A program made the position numbers and the translations under genes. The notes under the pieces are model-generated. The model did not search any database. It was not told where the DNA came from and was given only the letters and a program-made list of their open reading frames with translations. From Rhodococcus sp. 4CII (GTDB taxonomy: Bacteria; Actinomycetota; Actinomycetes; Mycobacteriales; Mycobacteriaceae), in assembly GCF_014256275.1 (NCBI RefSeq), contig NZ_JACCFE010000003.1, positions 62,001 through 126,000 on the forward strand: a stretch of 64,000 nucleotides of DNA, read 5' to 3'. Position 1 is the stretch's first letter. Every line of letters starts with the position of its first letter. Of this stretch, positions 16,857 to 25,589 are shown in pieces.

Positions 16857-17861
16857 CTATACGTCGAGGACGATGCGAGGGGTTTTCGACCTGGAGCAGC
16901 AGGGCGTGATGACCTCTCCGGATGCGCGTTGCTCCTCGGTGAGCACAGCATCTCGATGCTCAGGAATGCCTTCGAGCACTTTGGTCTCGCAGGTTCCGCA
17001 GACTCCTTCACCGCAGGAGACGGGAATATCGATGCCGTAACCGGCGAGCACGTCGACGATGGTTTGGCCGGCGGGTACCTGTGCGGTTACTCCGGACTGT
17101 GTTGCGACGACCTCGAACGTCGCATCACGGAGAGGATCTGTCCCCGGGTTGACGGGGGCTTGGAATCGTTCCACGTGCAGTGATCCGGGGGGCCAGGAGC
17201 GCGAGAGGCGTTCGACGGCTTTGATCAAAGGTTCCGGACCACAGCAATAGATGGCCGTCCCGAATTGCGGGGTACCGAGAACGGTGTCGAGGTCGATCAG
17301 GCCCCGCTCCTCTTCGGGCCAGACCTCTACCTTGTCACCGAAGCGGTCGAGTTCGGAGAGGAACGCCATGGATTCGCGGCGCCGGCCGCCGTAGACAAGA
17401 GTCCACGGTGTATCCGGACGCATCACGTCGAGTTCGTCGATCATCGGCAGCAGGGGGGTGATGCCGATTCCACCTGCGATGAAAACGTACTTGCGCGCGG
17501 ATTTCAGCGGGAACTTGTTACGGGGGCCGCGAACCCGGAGGTGGTCACCCGCTCGGATCCGATCGTGAACCCATTCGGAGCCGCCCCGGCTCTCACTGGC
17601 GCGCAGGACCGCTACCCGCCAACGGGACCGGTCGTCTCGGGACCCGCACAGGGAGTACTGCCGCTCGAGTCCGTCGTCCAACACCAGATCGATATGTGCG
17701 CCGGGATCCCAACCGGGCAAAGGCCGGCCGTCGGGCGTAACCAAGGACAAGGATCGAACTCCGTCGGACTCCTCGTGCACGGTCTCGACGAGGACGTCGA
17801 ATCCGGTCACGTCATGAGGTTGGGTCATGCTGTCGGTCCTGATACTTCCGCTAGTGGTCAT
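16857..17861 (-). CDS. FMN/2Fe-2S oxidoreductase, phthalate dioxygenase reductase type
   Basis: A 334-residue electron-transfer protein: an N-terminal flavin-binding barrel (RQYSLCGSRDDRSRWRVAV), an NAD-binding part (VFIAGGIGITPLLPMI; YCCGPEPLI) and a C-terminal plant-type ferredoxin domain (SCGEGVCGTCETKVL, with a later Cys) that binds a 2Fe-2S cluster. It would pass electrons from NADH to an oxygenase. The same domain order is fused to some self-sufficient P450s, so the P450 of this cluster (24013-25242) is a likely partner; no separate ferredoxin gene was seen. It is the last gene of a six-gene operon. The ATG at 17861 overlaps the previous stop codon by 11 bases; an ATG at 17828 is an alternative. 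Confidence 0.9.
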   Translation of the reverse strand: MTTSGSIRTDSMTQPHDVTGFDVLVETVHEESDGVRSLSLVTPDGRPLPGWDPGAHIDLVLDDGLERQYSLCGSRDDRSRWRVAVLRASESRGGSEWVHDRIRAGDHLRVRGPRNKFPLKSARKYVFIAGGIGITPLLPMIDELDVMRPDTPWTLVYGGRRRESMAFLSELDRFGDKVEVWPEEERGLIDLDTVLGTPQFGTAIYCCGPEPLIKAVERLSRSWPPGSLHVERFQAPVNPGTDPLRDATFEVVATQSGVTAQVPAGQTIVDVLAGYGIDIPVSCGEGVCGTCETKVLEGIPEHRDAVLTEEQRASGEVITPCCSRSKTPRIVLDV

Positions 17862-18363
17862 CGTCGGTTCCTGCCGCTTGTGCTTCGCGCTCAACCATGC
17901 GCAAGTACAGTTCTAATATTCTTCGGTCGAGTTGTTCGCGCAGAACTCCGTCCAGCGACTGGTCTGAACGCCAGCGGTGGTCGAAGTCTTCGAGGAGGCC
18001 CTGAAGGGCTTCGTTGACGGCCATTTCCATGGCCAGTCTGTGGTCGTGCACTCGGTACTGCTGTGTATCCGTACCGTTGCCGCCGGTTGCTTTTGCGAGG
18101 CGAGTAAAGAGGTCGCTGTAATCCGCCCCGGCTGCGGCGGCGGCGACGTCGGCGAGGGCGATGCTCAAGGTTGCTGCAATGTCGTCATTGTCAGCCGCCA
18201 GGTACGCCGGCATCCGATCCCAGGAGCGTTCGAGTCTGCCGAGGATGTGCAGTGCCGCCCGAAGTTGGCGGGCGGCGCCCCCGTCGGACACCTTCGGGAG
18301 GACGTCCTCGGTCAGGCCGCGACGTACCCCGCCGAGCAGTTCTGTGGTCGTGGGTTTCAGCAC
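17851..18363 (-). CDS. Conserved protein of unknown function next to the phosphotransferase gene
   Basis: A helical protein of about 170 residues (LKPTTTELLGGVRRGLTEDVLPKV; QLRAALHILGRLERSW) without recognised catalytic motifs. The start is uncertain. A GTG at 18363 overlaps the preceding gene's TGA and has GGAAAGG upstream; an ATG at 18372 would add three residues and lacks that spacing. The overlaps on both sides indicate translational coupling with the APH-like gene and the reductase gene. I recognise it as an unnamed companion of APH-like proteins in actinobacterial catabolic clusters, from general memory only. Confidence 0.7.
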   Translation of the reverse strand: MLKPTTTELLGGVRRGLTEDVLPKVSDGGAARQLRAALHILGRLERSWDRMPAYLAADNDDIAATLSIALADVAAAAAGADYSDLFTRLAKATGGNGTDTQQYRVHDHRLAMEMAVNEALQGLLEDFDHRWRSDQSLDGVLREQLDRRILELYLRMVEREAQAAGTDDDH

Positions 18364-19382
18364 CAGGCCCATCCTTTCCCGTCGTCGGCGATCCAATTCA
18401 AGCTGCGTTTGAGCGATGCGGTGACGGTCGCGGCGCGGTCCGCCAAGCGGAGGTTCCCGCTGACACCATCGGCGAACGAACGTGACGCCTTTAGGGAGAT
18501 GGTTGCGAACTTCACTTCGGAGAAGACCCGGTAGAACCGCAACGCGTGTTCGGTCACCTTCGGTCCGCCGAACTCCTCGTACGAACGGACGAATTCCTCG
18601 AGGCCGACAAATCCTTCAGGACTCCACAGCGCACGGTACGCCCAGGCGAGATCTTCGACCGGGTCACCGAGATGCGCCATCTCCCAGTCCAACAACGCGA
18701 CCACGATGTTGTCTTGGTACAGAAAGTTCCCCGGACGGAAATCCCCATGCACCACGCTGATTCGGGTCGGCTCCGGCAGGTTTTCCCTCAGCCACCCGAA
18801 TACGTAACCCAGTGCTGGATGAGGCTCCATGCGGCTGGTCCGGAACTGGGCTTCCCAGGATTCGATCTGGGCGAGTGGACTGCGGTCGGTGGGTCCGGAC
18901 GCGAGGATGTCACCGAGGCCGAGTCCTTCCCAGTCCGAGGAGTGCAGTTCCGCGGCGGCCCGGGCGAGGTCGAGGGTCAGCTTTCGGCCACCTTCGCGGT
19001 CCTCGGATCGCAGGAAGCCGAGCGGATCGGCGCGTCCAGGCATCCGCTCGAGCAGGATCGACGGCGCCCCGACCACGGAGCCGTCCGCGTCGAGCGCGAA
19101 GGCGCGTGGTGCGCGAGTCGCCGAGTGCCCGAGTGCGCTGAGAACACCGAACTCCCATTTTGGGTCGGCGTCGACCTGTGATCCGTTCGTGCGGCTGAGC
19201 ATGATGACCGATTCGGAGCGGCTGGCACCGGATTGGTCGGTCCAACGGACCGTCGATGCCCATGCGCGTCGGGCATTGCCGCCGAAGACACGCTCGACGC
19301 CGTCGGCCCGCACGTCGCGAACACCGGTGATCGAGACGCGCAGCAGCTCCTCGATCCGCTCGCCGATCTCCGAATCGTCCAT
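18357..19382 (-). CDS. APH-family phosphotransferase-like protein (ACAD10/11 type)
   Basis: A 341-residue aminoglycoside phosphotransferase-fold protein. The catalytic loop ISVVHGDFRPGNFLYQDN and the metal-binding ALLDWEMAHLGDPVEDLAWAY are well preserved. Such proteins in catabolic clusters, related to the kinase domain of human ACAD10/11, may phosphorylate hydroxyacyl-CoA intermediates rather than drugs. That is inference from context. It lies between an SDR gene and the small unknown gene, 2 bases after the SDR stop. A second member of the family is at 46879-47991. Confidence 0.87.
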   Translation of the reverse strand: MDDSEIGERIEELLRVSITGVRDVRADGVERVFGGNARRAWASTVRWTDQSGASRSESVIMLSRTNGSQVDADPKWEFGVLSALGHSATRAPRAFALDADGSVVGAPSILLERMPGRADPLGFLRSEDREGGRKLTLDLARAAAELHSSDWEGLGLGDILASGPTDRSPLAQIESWEAQFRTSRMEPHPALGYVFGWLRENLPEPTRISVVHGDFRPGNFLYQDNIVVALLDWEMAHLGDPVEDLAWAYRALWSPEGFVGLEEFVRSYEEFGGPKVTEHALRFYRVFSEVKFATISLKASRSFADGVSGNLRLADRAATVTASLKRSLNWIADDGKGWAWC

Positions 19383-19384
19383 GG

Positions 19385-20191
19385 TCAGCGCACCCCGGCC
19401 GCGACTCGCATGACCTCACCGGTGACGGCGTCGGACTGTGGTTCGAGGAAGAAGGCGATTCCCTCGCCCAGATCTTCCGGGGTAGCCAGGTCACCGAGTG
19501 CGGTGTAGGCGAGGTGGCGCTCGTGGTAGCCCGGTTCGATCCACGACTTGACGCGCTCGCTCAGGACCAGGCCCGGGGCGATGCAATTGGCGCGGACGCC
19601 CTTGCGGCCCATCGACATGCTCAAGCTGCGAGTCAATCCGACGACGGCGGCCTTTGCGGAGTTGTAGGCGGCGTTGCCGAGCTCGGGGCGGTTGGCGAAG
19701 GCGGCCAGTGAGGCGACGTTGACGATCTTGCCGTAACCCTCGTCGTAGAAATGTCCTTCGATCGCCTTCGACAACAGGAAGGCGCTGTTGACGTTGAGTG
19801 CGAATGTTCCGGCAAAGTAGTCGAGTGAGATGTCCGACAACGGGAGGTCATACACCTCCTGGTTGATGTTGACCATGCCACCGGCGACGTTGGCGATGCC
19901 TTGCACGGTGCCGAACTCGGACAACGCGTAATTGACGGCGTCCTGGGTGCCGGACTCGGTGGTCACATCGACCTTGATCGTCTTCAGCTTCCCGGGCAGA
20001 TCTTTGGTCTTGTCCTCCGTCTCCGCCAGTCGTCGCGAGCTCAGATCAACCCCGACGACGTTCGAACCCACGCGCAGGAGTCGTGCTACCGCGGCGCCAC
20101 CGATGCCACCACCCGCTCCGGTCACGATGTAGGTCCGATCCTGCAGAGCCCGATTGGATCGGGGCGGAGCGGTAAAAGGCTGAGTTGACAT
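19385..20191 (-). CDS. Short-chain dehydrogenase/reductase
   Basis: A 268-residue SDR. The nucleotide-binding TGAGGGIGG lies near residues 24-32, NVAGG follows, and the active site has NVASLAAF and YNSAKAA (Tyr and Lys). The aspartate after the second strand (VDLSSRR) suggests NAD(H) preference. It could oxidise a hydroxyl made by the P450 or a hydroxyacyl-CoA of beta-oxidation. It is in the operon of the acyl-CoA synthetase, 33 bases after the enoyl-CoA hydratase gene. Confidence 0.9.
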   Translation of the reverse strand: MSTQPFTAPPRSNRALQDRTYIVTGAGGGIGGAAVARLLRVGSNVVGVDLSSRRLAETEDKTKDLPGKLKTIKVDVTTESGTQDAVNYALSEFGTVQGIANVAGGMVNINQEVYDLPLSDISLDYFAGTFALNVNSAFLLSKAIEGHFYDEGYGKIVNVASLAAFANRPELGNAAYNSAKAAVVGLTRSLSMSMGRKGVRANCIAPGLVLSERVKSWIEPGYHERHLAYTALGDLATPEDLGEGIAFFLEPQSDAVTGEVMRVAAGVR

Positions 20192-20224
20192 GTGTGGTCG
20201 TCCTTCTGGTGTGGTCGTCGGTGA

Positions 20225-21070
20225 TCAGATGTAGGAGCGCTGCTCGAATACGGGTGGCCGCTTTTCCTGCAGCGCGGCGAGTCCCTCTTTGGCTTCGGGG
20301 CCGGTGAAGCCGAGGATTCCGAAGGCGAGTGACGCCTCGAACGACGGCCAGGCGGCCCGAATCCAGTTGTTGAGAGCAAGTTTGGTGAATCGGATCGCGC
20401 TTGGCGCCCCTTGGGACAGGCGGATCGCGATCTCGAGGGCGTGAGCATCGACCTCGTCGTCGTCCACGCAGAACGACACCAATCCGATGCGCTCGGCTTC
20501 CTCGCCGGTAATTGCGTCGCTGGTCATGAGGTAGTACTTGGCTTTGGCCATGCCGCACAGCAGAGGCCAGAGTGCGACGGCGTGGTCGTCGGCGGCGACG
20601 CCGAGGGTGGTATGTCCGTCGACCAGTTTCGCTGTTCGTCCCGCGACAGTGACGTCGGCGAGTAGTGCTGCGGCCAGCCCGCCTCCGGCGGCGGGGCCAC
20701 TGATCGCGGAGACGATCGGTTTGGTGCAGTCGAGCATGTTCTGCACCAGTGCGCGACCTTCCTTCCACATCTGGCAGCGGAAGTCGTAGTCGTCGATGAT
20801 CCGCTGGACCATGTCGAAGTCGCCGCCGGCGGAGAAAGCACGGCCGTCGCCCGCCAGCAAGACCGCCGAGACGGTCGGGTCCTCGTCGATCAGGCGCCAG
20901 ATGGATCCGAGGTCCTTGTGCATCTGGAAGTCCAGCGAGTTCATCTTGCCGCGGGAGAGCAGGACACGCAGCACATGAGGAGCGGGCCGGTCCAGTTTCA
21001 GGCTTTCGTAGTCGGGGTAGACGACCGGCGGTGTTTCCGGGGCCGTCGTGGTGTTGTTGGGGGTGGACAT
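20225..21070 (-). CDS. Enoyl-CoA hydratase/isomerase family protein
   Basis: A 281-residue crotonase-fold protein. The oxyanion-hole segments are GDGRAFSAGGDFDM and ISGPAAGGGLAAALLADVTV. In place of the usual catalytic glutamates, the second region reads VDGHTTLGVAADDHAVALWPL, so it may be a hydratase with altered residues, an isomerase or a C-C hydrolase. Its start codon overlaps the stop codon of the acyl-CoA synthetase gene by one base. It acts on CoA esters in the cytosol. Confidence 0.88.
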   Translation of the reverse strand: MSTPNNTTTAPETPPVVYPDYESLKLDRPAPHVLRVLLSRGKMNSLDFQMHKDLGSIWRLIDEDPTVSAVLLAGDGRAFSAGGDFDMVQRIIDDYDFRCQMWKEGRALVQNMLDCTKPIVSAISGPAAGGGLAAALLADVTVAGRTAKLVDGHTTLGVAADDHAVALWPLLCGMAKAKYYLMTSDAITGEEAERIGLVSFCVDDDEVDAHALEIAIRLSQGAPSAIRFTKLALNNWIRAAWPSFEASLAFGILGFTGPEAKEGLAALQEKRPPVFEQRSYI

Positions 21071-22659
21071 CAGGCGGTTCCTCCGACGTATTCGATGGGT
21101 GCGCCGGTACCGAATTCACGGCGCAGAGCCTCTTTTTGGATTTTTCCGTACACGGCGCGCGGCAAGTCGTCTCGGAATATCACCGCACTGACCCGTTGAT
21201 ACTTCGCGAGTCGGTCGTTGCCCCAGACCCGCAGTTCCTCGTCGGTGATCACGGCACCGGCGCGGGGAATGGCGATCAGGATCGGGGTCTCTCCCCACTT
21301 GGGATCCGGTTTGGCGATCGCCGCGACCTCGAGGACGTCGGGATGGCGCATGAACACCTGCTCGATGTCCACGGCGAAGATGTTGATGCCGCCGGATTTG
21401 ATCATGTCCTTCTCGCGCCCGGAGACGTAGAGGAAGCCGTCTGCGTCGACGTGGCCCACGTCGCCGGTGCGCATGAAGGAACGACCGTCCGGTGCGTACC
21501 AGGTCGCCGCTTCGGTCAGCTCCGGGTTGTTGTAGTAGCCCTTCATCATGCCGATGGAGCGGGCGACGATTTCTCCGGTCTGCCCGACGGGCAGTTCGGT
21601 GCCGTCGTCGCCGACGATACGTGCCTCCTCGAGCATGATCGGCTTGCCGACCGACGTCCGTTTCCCTTGGGCCGCGTCCTCGGGGATGCGCAGGTAGGCA
21701 AAGCCTTCCGAGAACCCGTAGACCTCGTAGATGCCGGCGTTCTCGAAGGCGCGGTCGATGGCGTTGTAGGTCTTCTCGGCGATCGGCTGACCGGAGGTGA
21801 CCAGGCATTGCATCGAACTGACATCGAAGTCGCTCAGGTGCGGATCCTCGAGCAGCGCGATGTACTGGGTGGGCACGAGGAAGGCGTGTGTTCCCCGTTC
21901 CCGTTCGACCGCCGCGAGGAATGCGTCCGACGTGAACTTCTCCAAGATCACGATCTTCCCTCCCCGGTACATCGTGGGGATCATCGTGATCCAGGTACCC
22001 GACGCGTAGGGCGGAGTGGCCAGGATGGCGGTCGAGTACCGATCGATGCGCAGCCCCATGCCGAAGCCGTAGGGGTACATCATCCGGCTGAGATGAGTGT
22101 GTTCGATGCCCTTCGGCATCCCGGTGGTTCCGGAGGTGTAAAGGATCGTGATGGTGTCCTGCGGCTTGATCTTCACCGGCGGCGCCTCAGGTGAAGCGCC
22201 CTCGATCAGGGGCCGGATATCGGACCATCCCGTCCCGGTCTCCCCGAACGTGAAGAACCGATCTGCGGGAATGTTGGTCAGCGTCGAGCGAACGGAATCG
22301 ATCTGGGCCGCGGTCTGCGAATCGACGAAAATGATTTCGGCATCGGAATCGTTGAGCAGACGGGCCAGGGAGTCGCCGTCGAGTAACACGTTGAGCGGAA
22401 CGGTCACGCACCCGGCCTTCGCGCTACCCCAGAACGCGATGAAGGTGTCGATCGAGGCGGGCATCAGGAGTGCGACTTTGTCGCCCTTGTCCAGTCCCAG
22501 CTCCCGGAGGGTGTTGGCGAACCGATTGGTCGCCTCGTCGACCTCGCGCCAGGTCATCCGGGTGTCACCGCACACCAACGCAGTCTGATCTGTGAAGACA
22601 CGACCGTTGTGGCTGATCACGTCCGGACACATCAAGGGGAAGTCGTACTCGAGGGTCAT
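21070..22659 (-). CDS. Acyl-CoA synthetase (AMP-binding, class I adenylating)
   Basis: A 529-residue adenylate-forming ligase. The P-loop-like motif TILYTSGTTGMPKGIEHTH, the later YGFSEGF, the hinge region RTGDVGHVDADGFLYVSGREKD and the catalytic-lysine segment near the end (LPRAVYGKIQKEALR) are in order. It would activate a carboxylic acid intermediate with CoA. ATG 22659 has AGGAGAG upstream; the open frame to 22761 is not needed. It is the first gene of an operon: synthetase, hydratase, SDR, APH-like, unknown, reductase. A decayed copy of its first codons is at 34778-34832. Confidence 0.93.
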   Translation of the reverse strand: MTLEYDFPLMCPDVISHNGRVFTDQTALVCGDTRMTWREVDEATNRFANTLRELGLDKGDKVALLMPASIDTFIAFWGSAKAGCVTVPLNVLLDGDSLARLLNDSDAEIIFVDSQTAAQIDSVRSTLTNIPADRFFTFGETGTGWSDIRPLIEGASPEAPPVKIKPQDTITILYTSGTTGMPKGIEHTHLSRMMYPYGFGMGLRIDRYSTAILATPPYASGTWITMIPTMYRGGKIVILEKFTSDAFLAAVERERGTHAFLVPTQYIALLEDPHLSDFDVSSMQCLVTSGQPIAEKTYNAIDRAFENAGIYEVYGFSEGFAYLRIPEDAAQGKRTSVGKPIMLEEARIVGDDGTELPVGQTGEIVARSIGMMKGYYNNPELTEAATWYAPDGRSFMRTGDVGHVDADGFLYVSGREKDMIKSGGINIFAVDIEQVFMRHPDVLEVAAIAKPDPKWGETPILIAIPRAGAVITDEELRVWGNDRLAKYQRVSAVIFRDDLPRAVYGKIQKEALRREFGTGAPIEYVGGTA

Positions 22660-22823
22660 GGGGTGCTCTCCTGTGCGGTGGTAGCGCTTCATGCGGATTG
22701 GGAGGTCGGTGCGTGTGGTGACCTGCGGCCGTGGGGCACATGCACCGGGTGCGGGAGTCACACTGTGGTGGTAGCCACACTAGGGAACGAAGGGGAAATT
22801 CTTTGGACTAGTCACCTCTGACC

Positions 22824-22841
22824 TTTGTGCACAAGTCCAAA
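22824..22841 (-). promoter_or_regulatory. TTTGGAC...GCACAAA box before the acyl-CoA synthetase operon
   Basis: Read on the minus strand the box is TTTGGACTTGTGCACAAA, a near-exact match to box 1 before the transporter and cupin genes. A second TTTGGAC at 22802-22808 on the plus strand makes an inverted pair with it. A TGTGG...CCACA element at 22764-22779 could stand in for box 2, but the match is weak. The box lies about 165 bp before the start codon at 22659. Confidence 0.6.
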
Positions 22842-22898
22842 ATCCGGTTGCCAGTCGGCCGGCACCCGGGTCGGGGGCTCTGATCGGCACACCGGTGA

Positions 22899-24008
22899 TC
22901 AGAGGAAGGCCCACCCGCGCTCACCGCGGGCACAGGACTCGTAGGCGTCCGGTTCCAGTGGTTGCAAGATTCCCGTGGTGGTGCGGTCCTCACAGGTGAT
23001 TCGGCAATGGTGCTCATTGAGACCGCTCAGTTTCGAACGCACCGAGGCCTCCCGGACATCGAATTCGTCGCCCTCCACCATCGGCTCTCCGACGTATTCG
23101 CCGTGGTGGAGGCCTGTTTCCGGGCTCCCACCGTAGAGGCCGCACTTCATGTACGCGGTCTGGAAACCCAACCGTTCGAAGTGCACCTGCCGCTGCTCGC
23201 CGGTGTCGAAGGTGTAGTCGATCACGCCCTCGGTGAAGATCTTGGTGTCTTCCTCGAACCGGAGTCGGCGTTCGACGTTGACCACCCTTCCCGCTCCCGG
23301 GCGGGGATCACCGAAGTCGTAGAGGACGGTGCGACCCCAGATCGCGAAGTCGTCGAACCAGATCCAGTTCCCGCCCTTCCAGCCGGCCTTCACCGTGCGG
23401 CCCGGATGCATTCCGGGTCCGCCGACACCGCGCCCGATACCCCAATGCCGATCCCGGGTCCCGCGGGCGGCACCTTCCGGCCATTCGACCCGGACGTCGC
23501 CGATCTGCACCCACCCGGTCACATCCCCGAAACCCTCGAAACCCGCGGTCACGTGCTTCTGCGAACCCGCGGGGGTGGCTGATTTGAGAGATCCGTAGGC
23601 GGCGCTGTACACCTGCCGCCTGCGGTCGACCCAGTCCAGCTCGTAGGAGATGTCCCAGTCATTGGGTGCGAGTACATGCCGCCATCGTCGAAGCCCCTCG
23701 ACGATAGACGGCCGGATCGGACCGACTTCCAGGTCCATGCGGTCGACGCCGAGCGGACGAAACGCCCGGACGGAGCGGTGAATGCCGCGGTAGTTGACGA
23801 TCGCGTACGCCTCCGCCAAGTCGAGGTTCGGGTAGAAGGTCCCCCCCGCGGCGATCAGCAGATCACCCACCTCGTCATGGAAGACATTCCAGTACCGCTC
23901 GTAGAACCGGGGGTCCGAGGAGTAGGCCACCCTGATCGGATCCGGGGTCTGATGAATGAGGTGATCATCGAGTGGCGCCAGGGGAAACTGCTCGTCTAGG
24001 TGCTCCAC
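22899..24008 (-). CDS. DUF7064/DUF7065-like protein of a catabolic cluster
   Basis: A 369-residue protein with beta-rich sequence and many aromatic residues (VEVGPIRPSIVEG; DRHWGIGRGVGGPG; NWIWFDDFAIWG; YMKCGLYGGSP). I place it with the DUF7065/DUF7064 proteins found beside oxygenase and APH-like genes in actinobacteria, which may have a lipocalin-like fold and bind hydrophobic compounds. No enzyme activity can be claimed. It starts 4 bases after the P450 stop codon, so the two are co-transcribed. A relative is at 45895-46803, and a decayed copy at 34318-34510. Confidence 0.65.
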   Translation of the reverse strand: MEHLDEQFPLAPLDDHLIHQTPDPIRVAYSSDPRFYERYWNVFHDEVGDLLIAAGGTFYPNLDLAEAYAIVNYRGIHRSVRAFRPLGVDRMDLEVGPIRPSIVEGLRRWRHVLAPNDWDISYELDWVDRRRQVYSAAYGSLKSATPAGSQKHVTAGFEGFGDVTGWVQIGDVRVEWPEGAARGTRDRHWGIGRGVGGPGMHPGRTVKAGWKGGNWIWFDDFAIWGRTVLYDFGDPRPGAGRVVNVERRLRFEEDTKIFTEGVIDYTFDTGEQRQVHFERLGFQTAYMKCGLYGGSPETGLHHGEYVGEPMVEGDEFDVREASVRSKLSGLNEHHCRITCEDRTTTGILQPLEPDAYESCARGERGWAFL

Positions 24009-24012
24009 GGGA

Positions 24013-25242
24013 TCAGCTCAGCTTCACTGGAAGTCGGGTGGGGCCACGGGTGACCATCGAGTTGCTCCACGCGATCTCCTCGACCGGCTCACTGATCCGG
24101 TAGTCCGGGAAGCGCCGCACGATCTCGGTCAAAGCGATCTGCGCCTCGAGCCGGGCGACGGGGGCTCCGAGGCAGAAGTGTGCACCCTTGGAGAACGCAA
24201 CGTGGGCGTTCGGGCGACGCTGAAGATCGAGTTCGTCGGGTCGATCGAACACGGCAGGGTCACGGTTGGCGGCAGCAAGGATCGCGAAAATGCGGTCGCC
24301 CTCGGCCAGGTGCTGTCCACCGAGTTCGGTGTCCTCGGCAACGATCCGGGCTGTCGAGAGCACCGGACCGTCGTAGCGTAGGAATTCCTCGATCGCCCCG
24401 GGTGTCACCTTGGCCGGATCGGCGCGCAATTCAGCCAGCGTTTCCGGGTGCTCCTGCAACGCCAGCAGGGCATTGCCGATCAAGTGCGCGGTGGTCTCCT
24501 GGGCGCCGTTGCCGATCATCATCATCGAGGCGACCAGTTCGTCCTCGGTCAGTGTCTCGCCGTCGATTTCGCTGGTGATCATGCGGGTCAGCACATCATC
24601 CTGCGGCGCCGCCTTCCGGTCCGCGATCAACCCGCGGAACAGTTCCGCCATCGCCAACGCGCCGTGGCGGGCGCGGCCGTACTTGTTCTCCACCGAGCGT
24701 GCACTGCCGATGAACAACATCATCTCGTCCGACCACTGTTTGACCTCCGGCAGCCGCTCCCGAGGGACGCCGAGCAGGTCCATCACGACATATCCGGGCA
24801 GCTGCAGGCCGAAGTCGGTGTAGAAGTCGAACGACTCGTTCTTCGGGAGGCCGTCGAGCAACTCGGTGGTGATTTCCTGGATCGGCTCGCGCAGAGTCTT
24901 GGTCATGTTCGGGTTGATCACCTCCGCCAAATGGCGGCGGAGCCGGGTATGGTTCGGCGGGTCCTGGAACACCATCCAGATCGACAACCACCGCATGACG
25001 TCGGCGGCGGAGGCCTGATCCTTTTCCTTGAGCCGGTCGAAGACCGGCACCAGGCGGTTCGCCGAGAACACCGTCGGTGTCGTGAGCACCGTCTGAACGG
25101 ACTCCGCGTCCACCGCCAACCAGGCTGACAGCTCCGCGCTCCAGTGCACGGGCGCCTCGGCCCGCATCCGCGCGAACGTGTCATACGGGTTACGAAGGGT
25201 CGCAGGATCCGTCGGGTCGAATTTAATAGTCGAAGTAGACAC
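24013..25242 (-). CDS. Cytochrome P450
   Basis: A 409-residue bacterial class P450. The haem-binding loop is AFSKGAHFCLGAPVARLE with the ligand at about Cys357. The I-helix reads MMMIGNGAQETTAHLIGNAL, where the usual A-G-x-x-T-T is G-A-Q-E-T-T, and the K-helix is EEFLRYDGP. It should hydroxylate a hydrophobic substrate using electrons from NADH through the reductase at 16857-17861 or a partner elsewhere. The GTG start at 25242 has GGAG 7 bases upstream and gives the usual length; an open frame reaches 25386. The DUF7064-like gene follows immediately. Confidence 0.94.
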   Translation of the reverse strand: MSTSTIKFDPTDPATLRNPYDTFARMRAEAPVHWSAELSAWLAVDAESVQTVLTTPTVFSANRLVPVFDRLKEKDQASAADVMRWLSIWMVFQDPPNHTRLRRHLAEVINPNMTKTLREPIQEITTELLDGLPKNESFDFYTDFGLQLPGYVVMDLLGVPRERLPEVKQWSDEMMLFIGSARSVENKYGRARHGALAMAELFRGLIADRKAAPQDDVLTRMITSEIDGETLTEDELVASMMMIGNGAQETTAHLIGNALLALQEHPETLAELRADPAKVTPGAIEEFLRYDGPVLSTARIVAEDTELGGQHLAEGDRIFAILAAANRDPAVFDRPDELDLQRRPNAHVAFSKGAHFCLGAPVARLEAQIALTEIVRRFPDYRISEPVEEIAWSNSMVTRGPTRLPVKLS

Positions 25243-25361
25243 TGTTTTCTCCAGATCATGTGGCTGGGGCCACCACCTCTGCCCGCGGCTGGGACGTGGC
25301 CGGCTCGTGTTTCGAGCATCACACGGATGAGTGCGGAGCCGGTGCGGCCGGCGTCGAAAAC

Positions 25362-25589
25362 TTTGGACATCGGCACAAATAGTCATCGACCCTGGTGGAG
25401 GACGAGATCCAGGCTCGGATGGCCGGCGAGTCGAGGACGGCAGGCGCGCTGCGAGGGTTCTCCTCGCCCTGCAGGCCCTCCGGTACGCAGGCCCGACGAC
25501 AAAGGTGTCCTCGTCTAGTTGGATAAGGGCACAAAAATTCGTCTCGTGGGCGGCACGGTAAACGAGAGCGTTATGAGACTGTCGTCACA
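25362..25589 (+). promoter_or_regulatory. Divergent control region between the P450 and cupin genes
   Basis: Contains two plus-strand copies of box 1 (TTTGGACATCGGCACAAA at 25362-25379; GTTGGATAAGGGCACAAA at 25518-25535) and one box 2 (TGAGACTGTCGTCACA at 25574-25589). The second box 1 and box 2 are 56 bases apart, as in the other modules. Box 2 runs straight into the ATG of the cupin gene (its last A is the first base of the start codon), so that mRNA may be leaderless. The P450 gene leaves in the other direction from 25242. Confidence 0.65.

Noticed and set aside
18357..19382. Aminoglycoside resistance gene
   Set aside because: The APH fold is clear, but its position inside a CoA-dependent catabolic operon fits the ACAD10/11-like group better than drug resistance.
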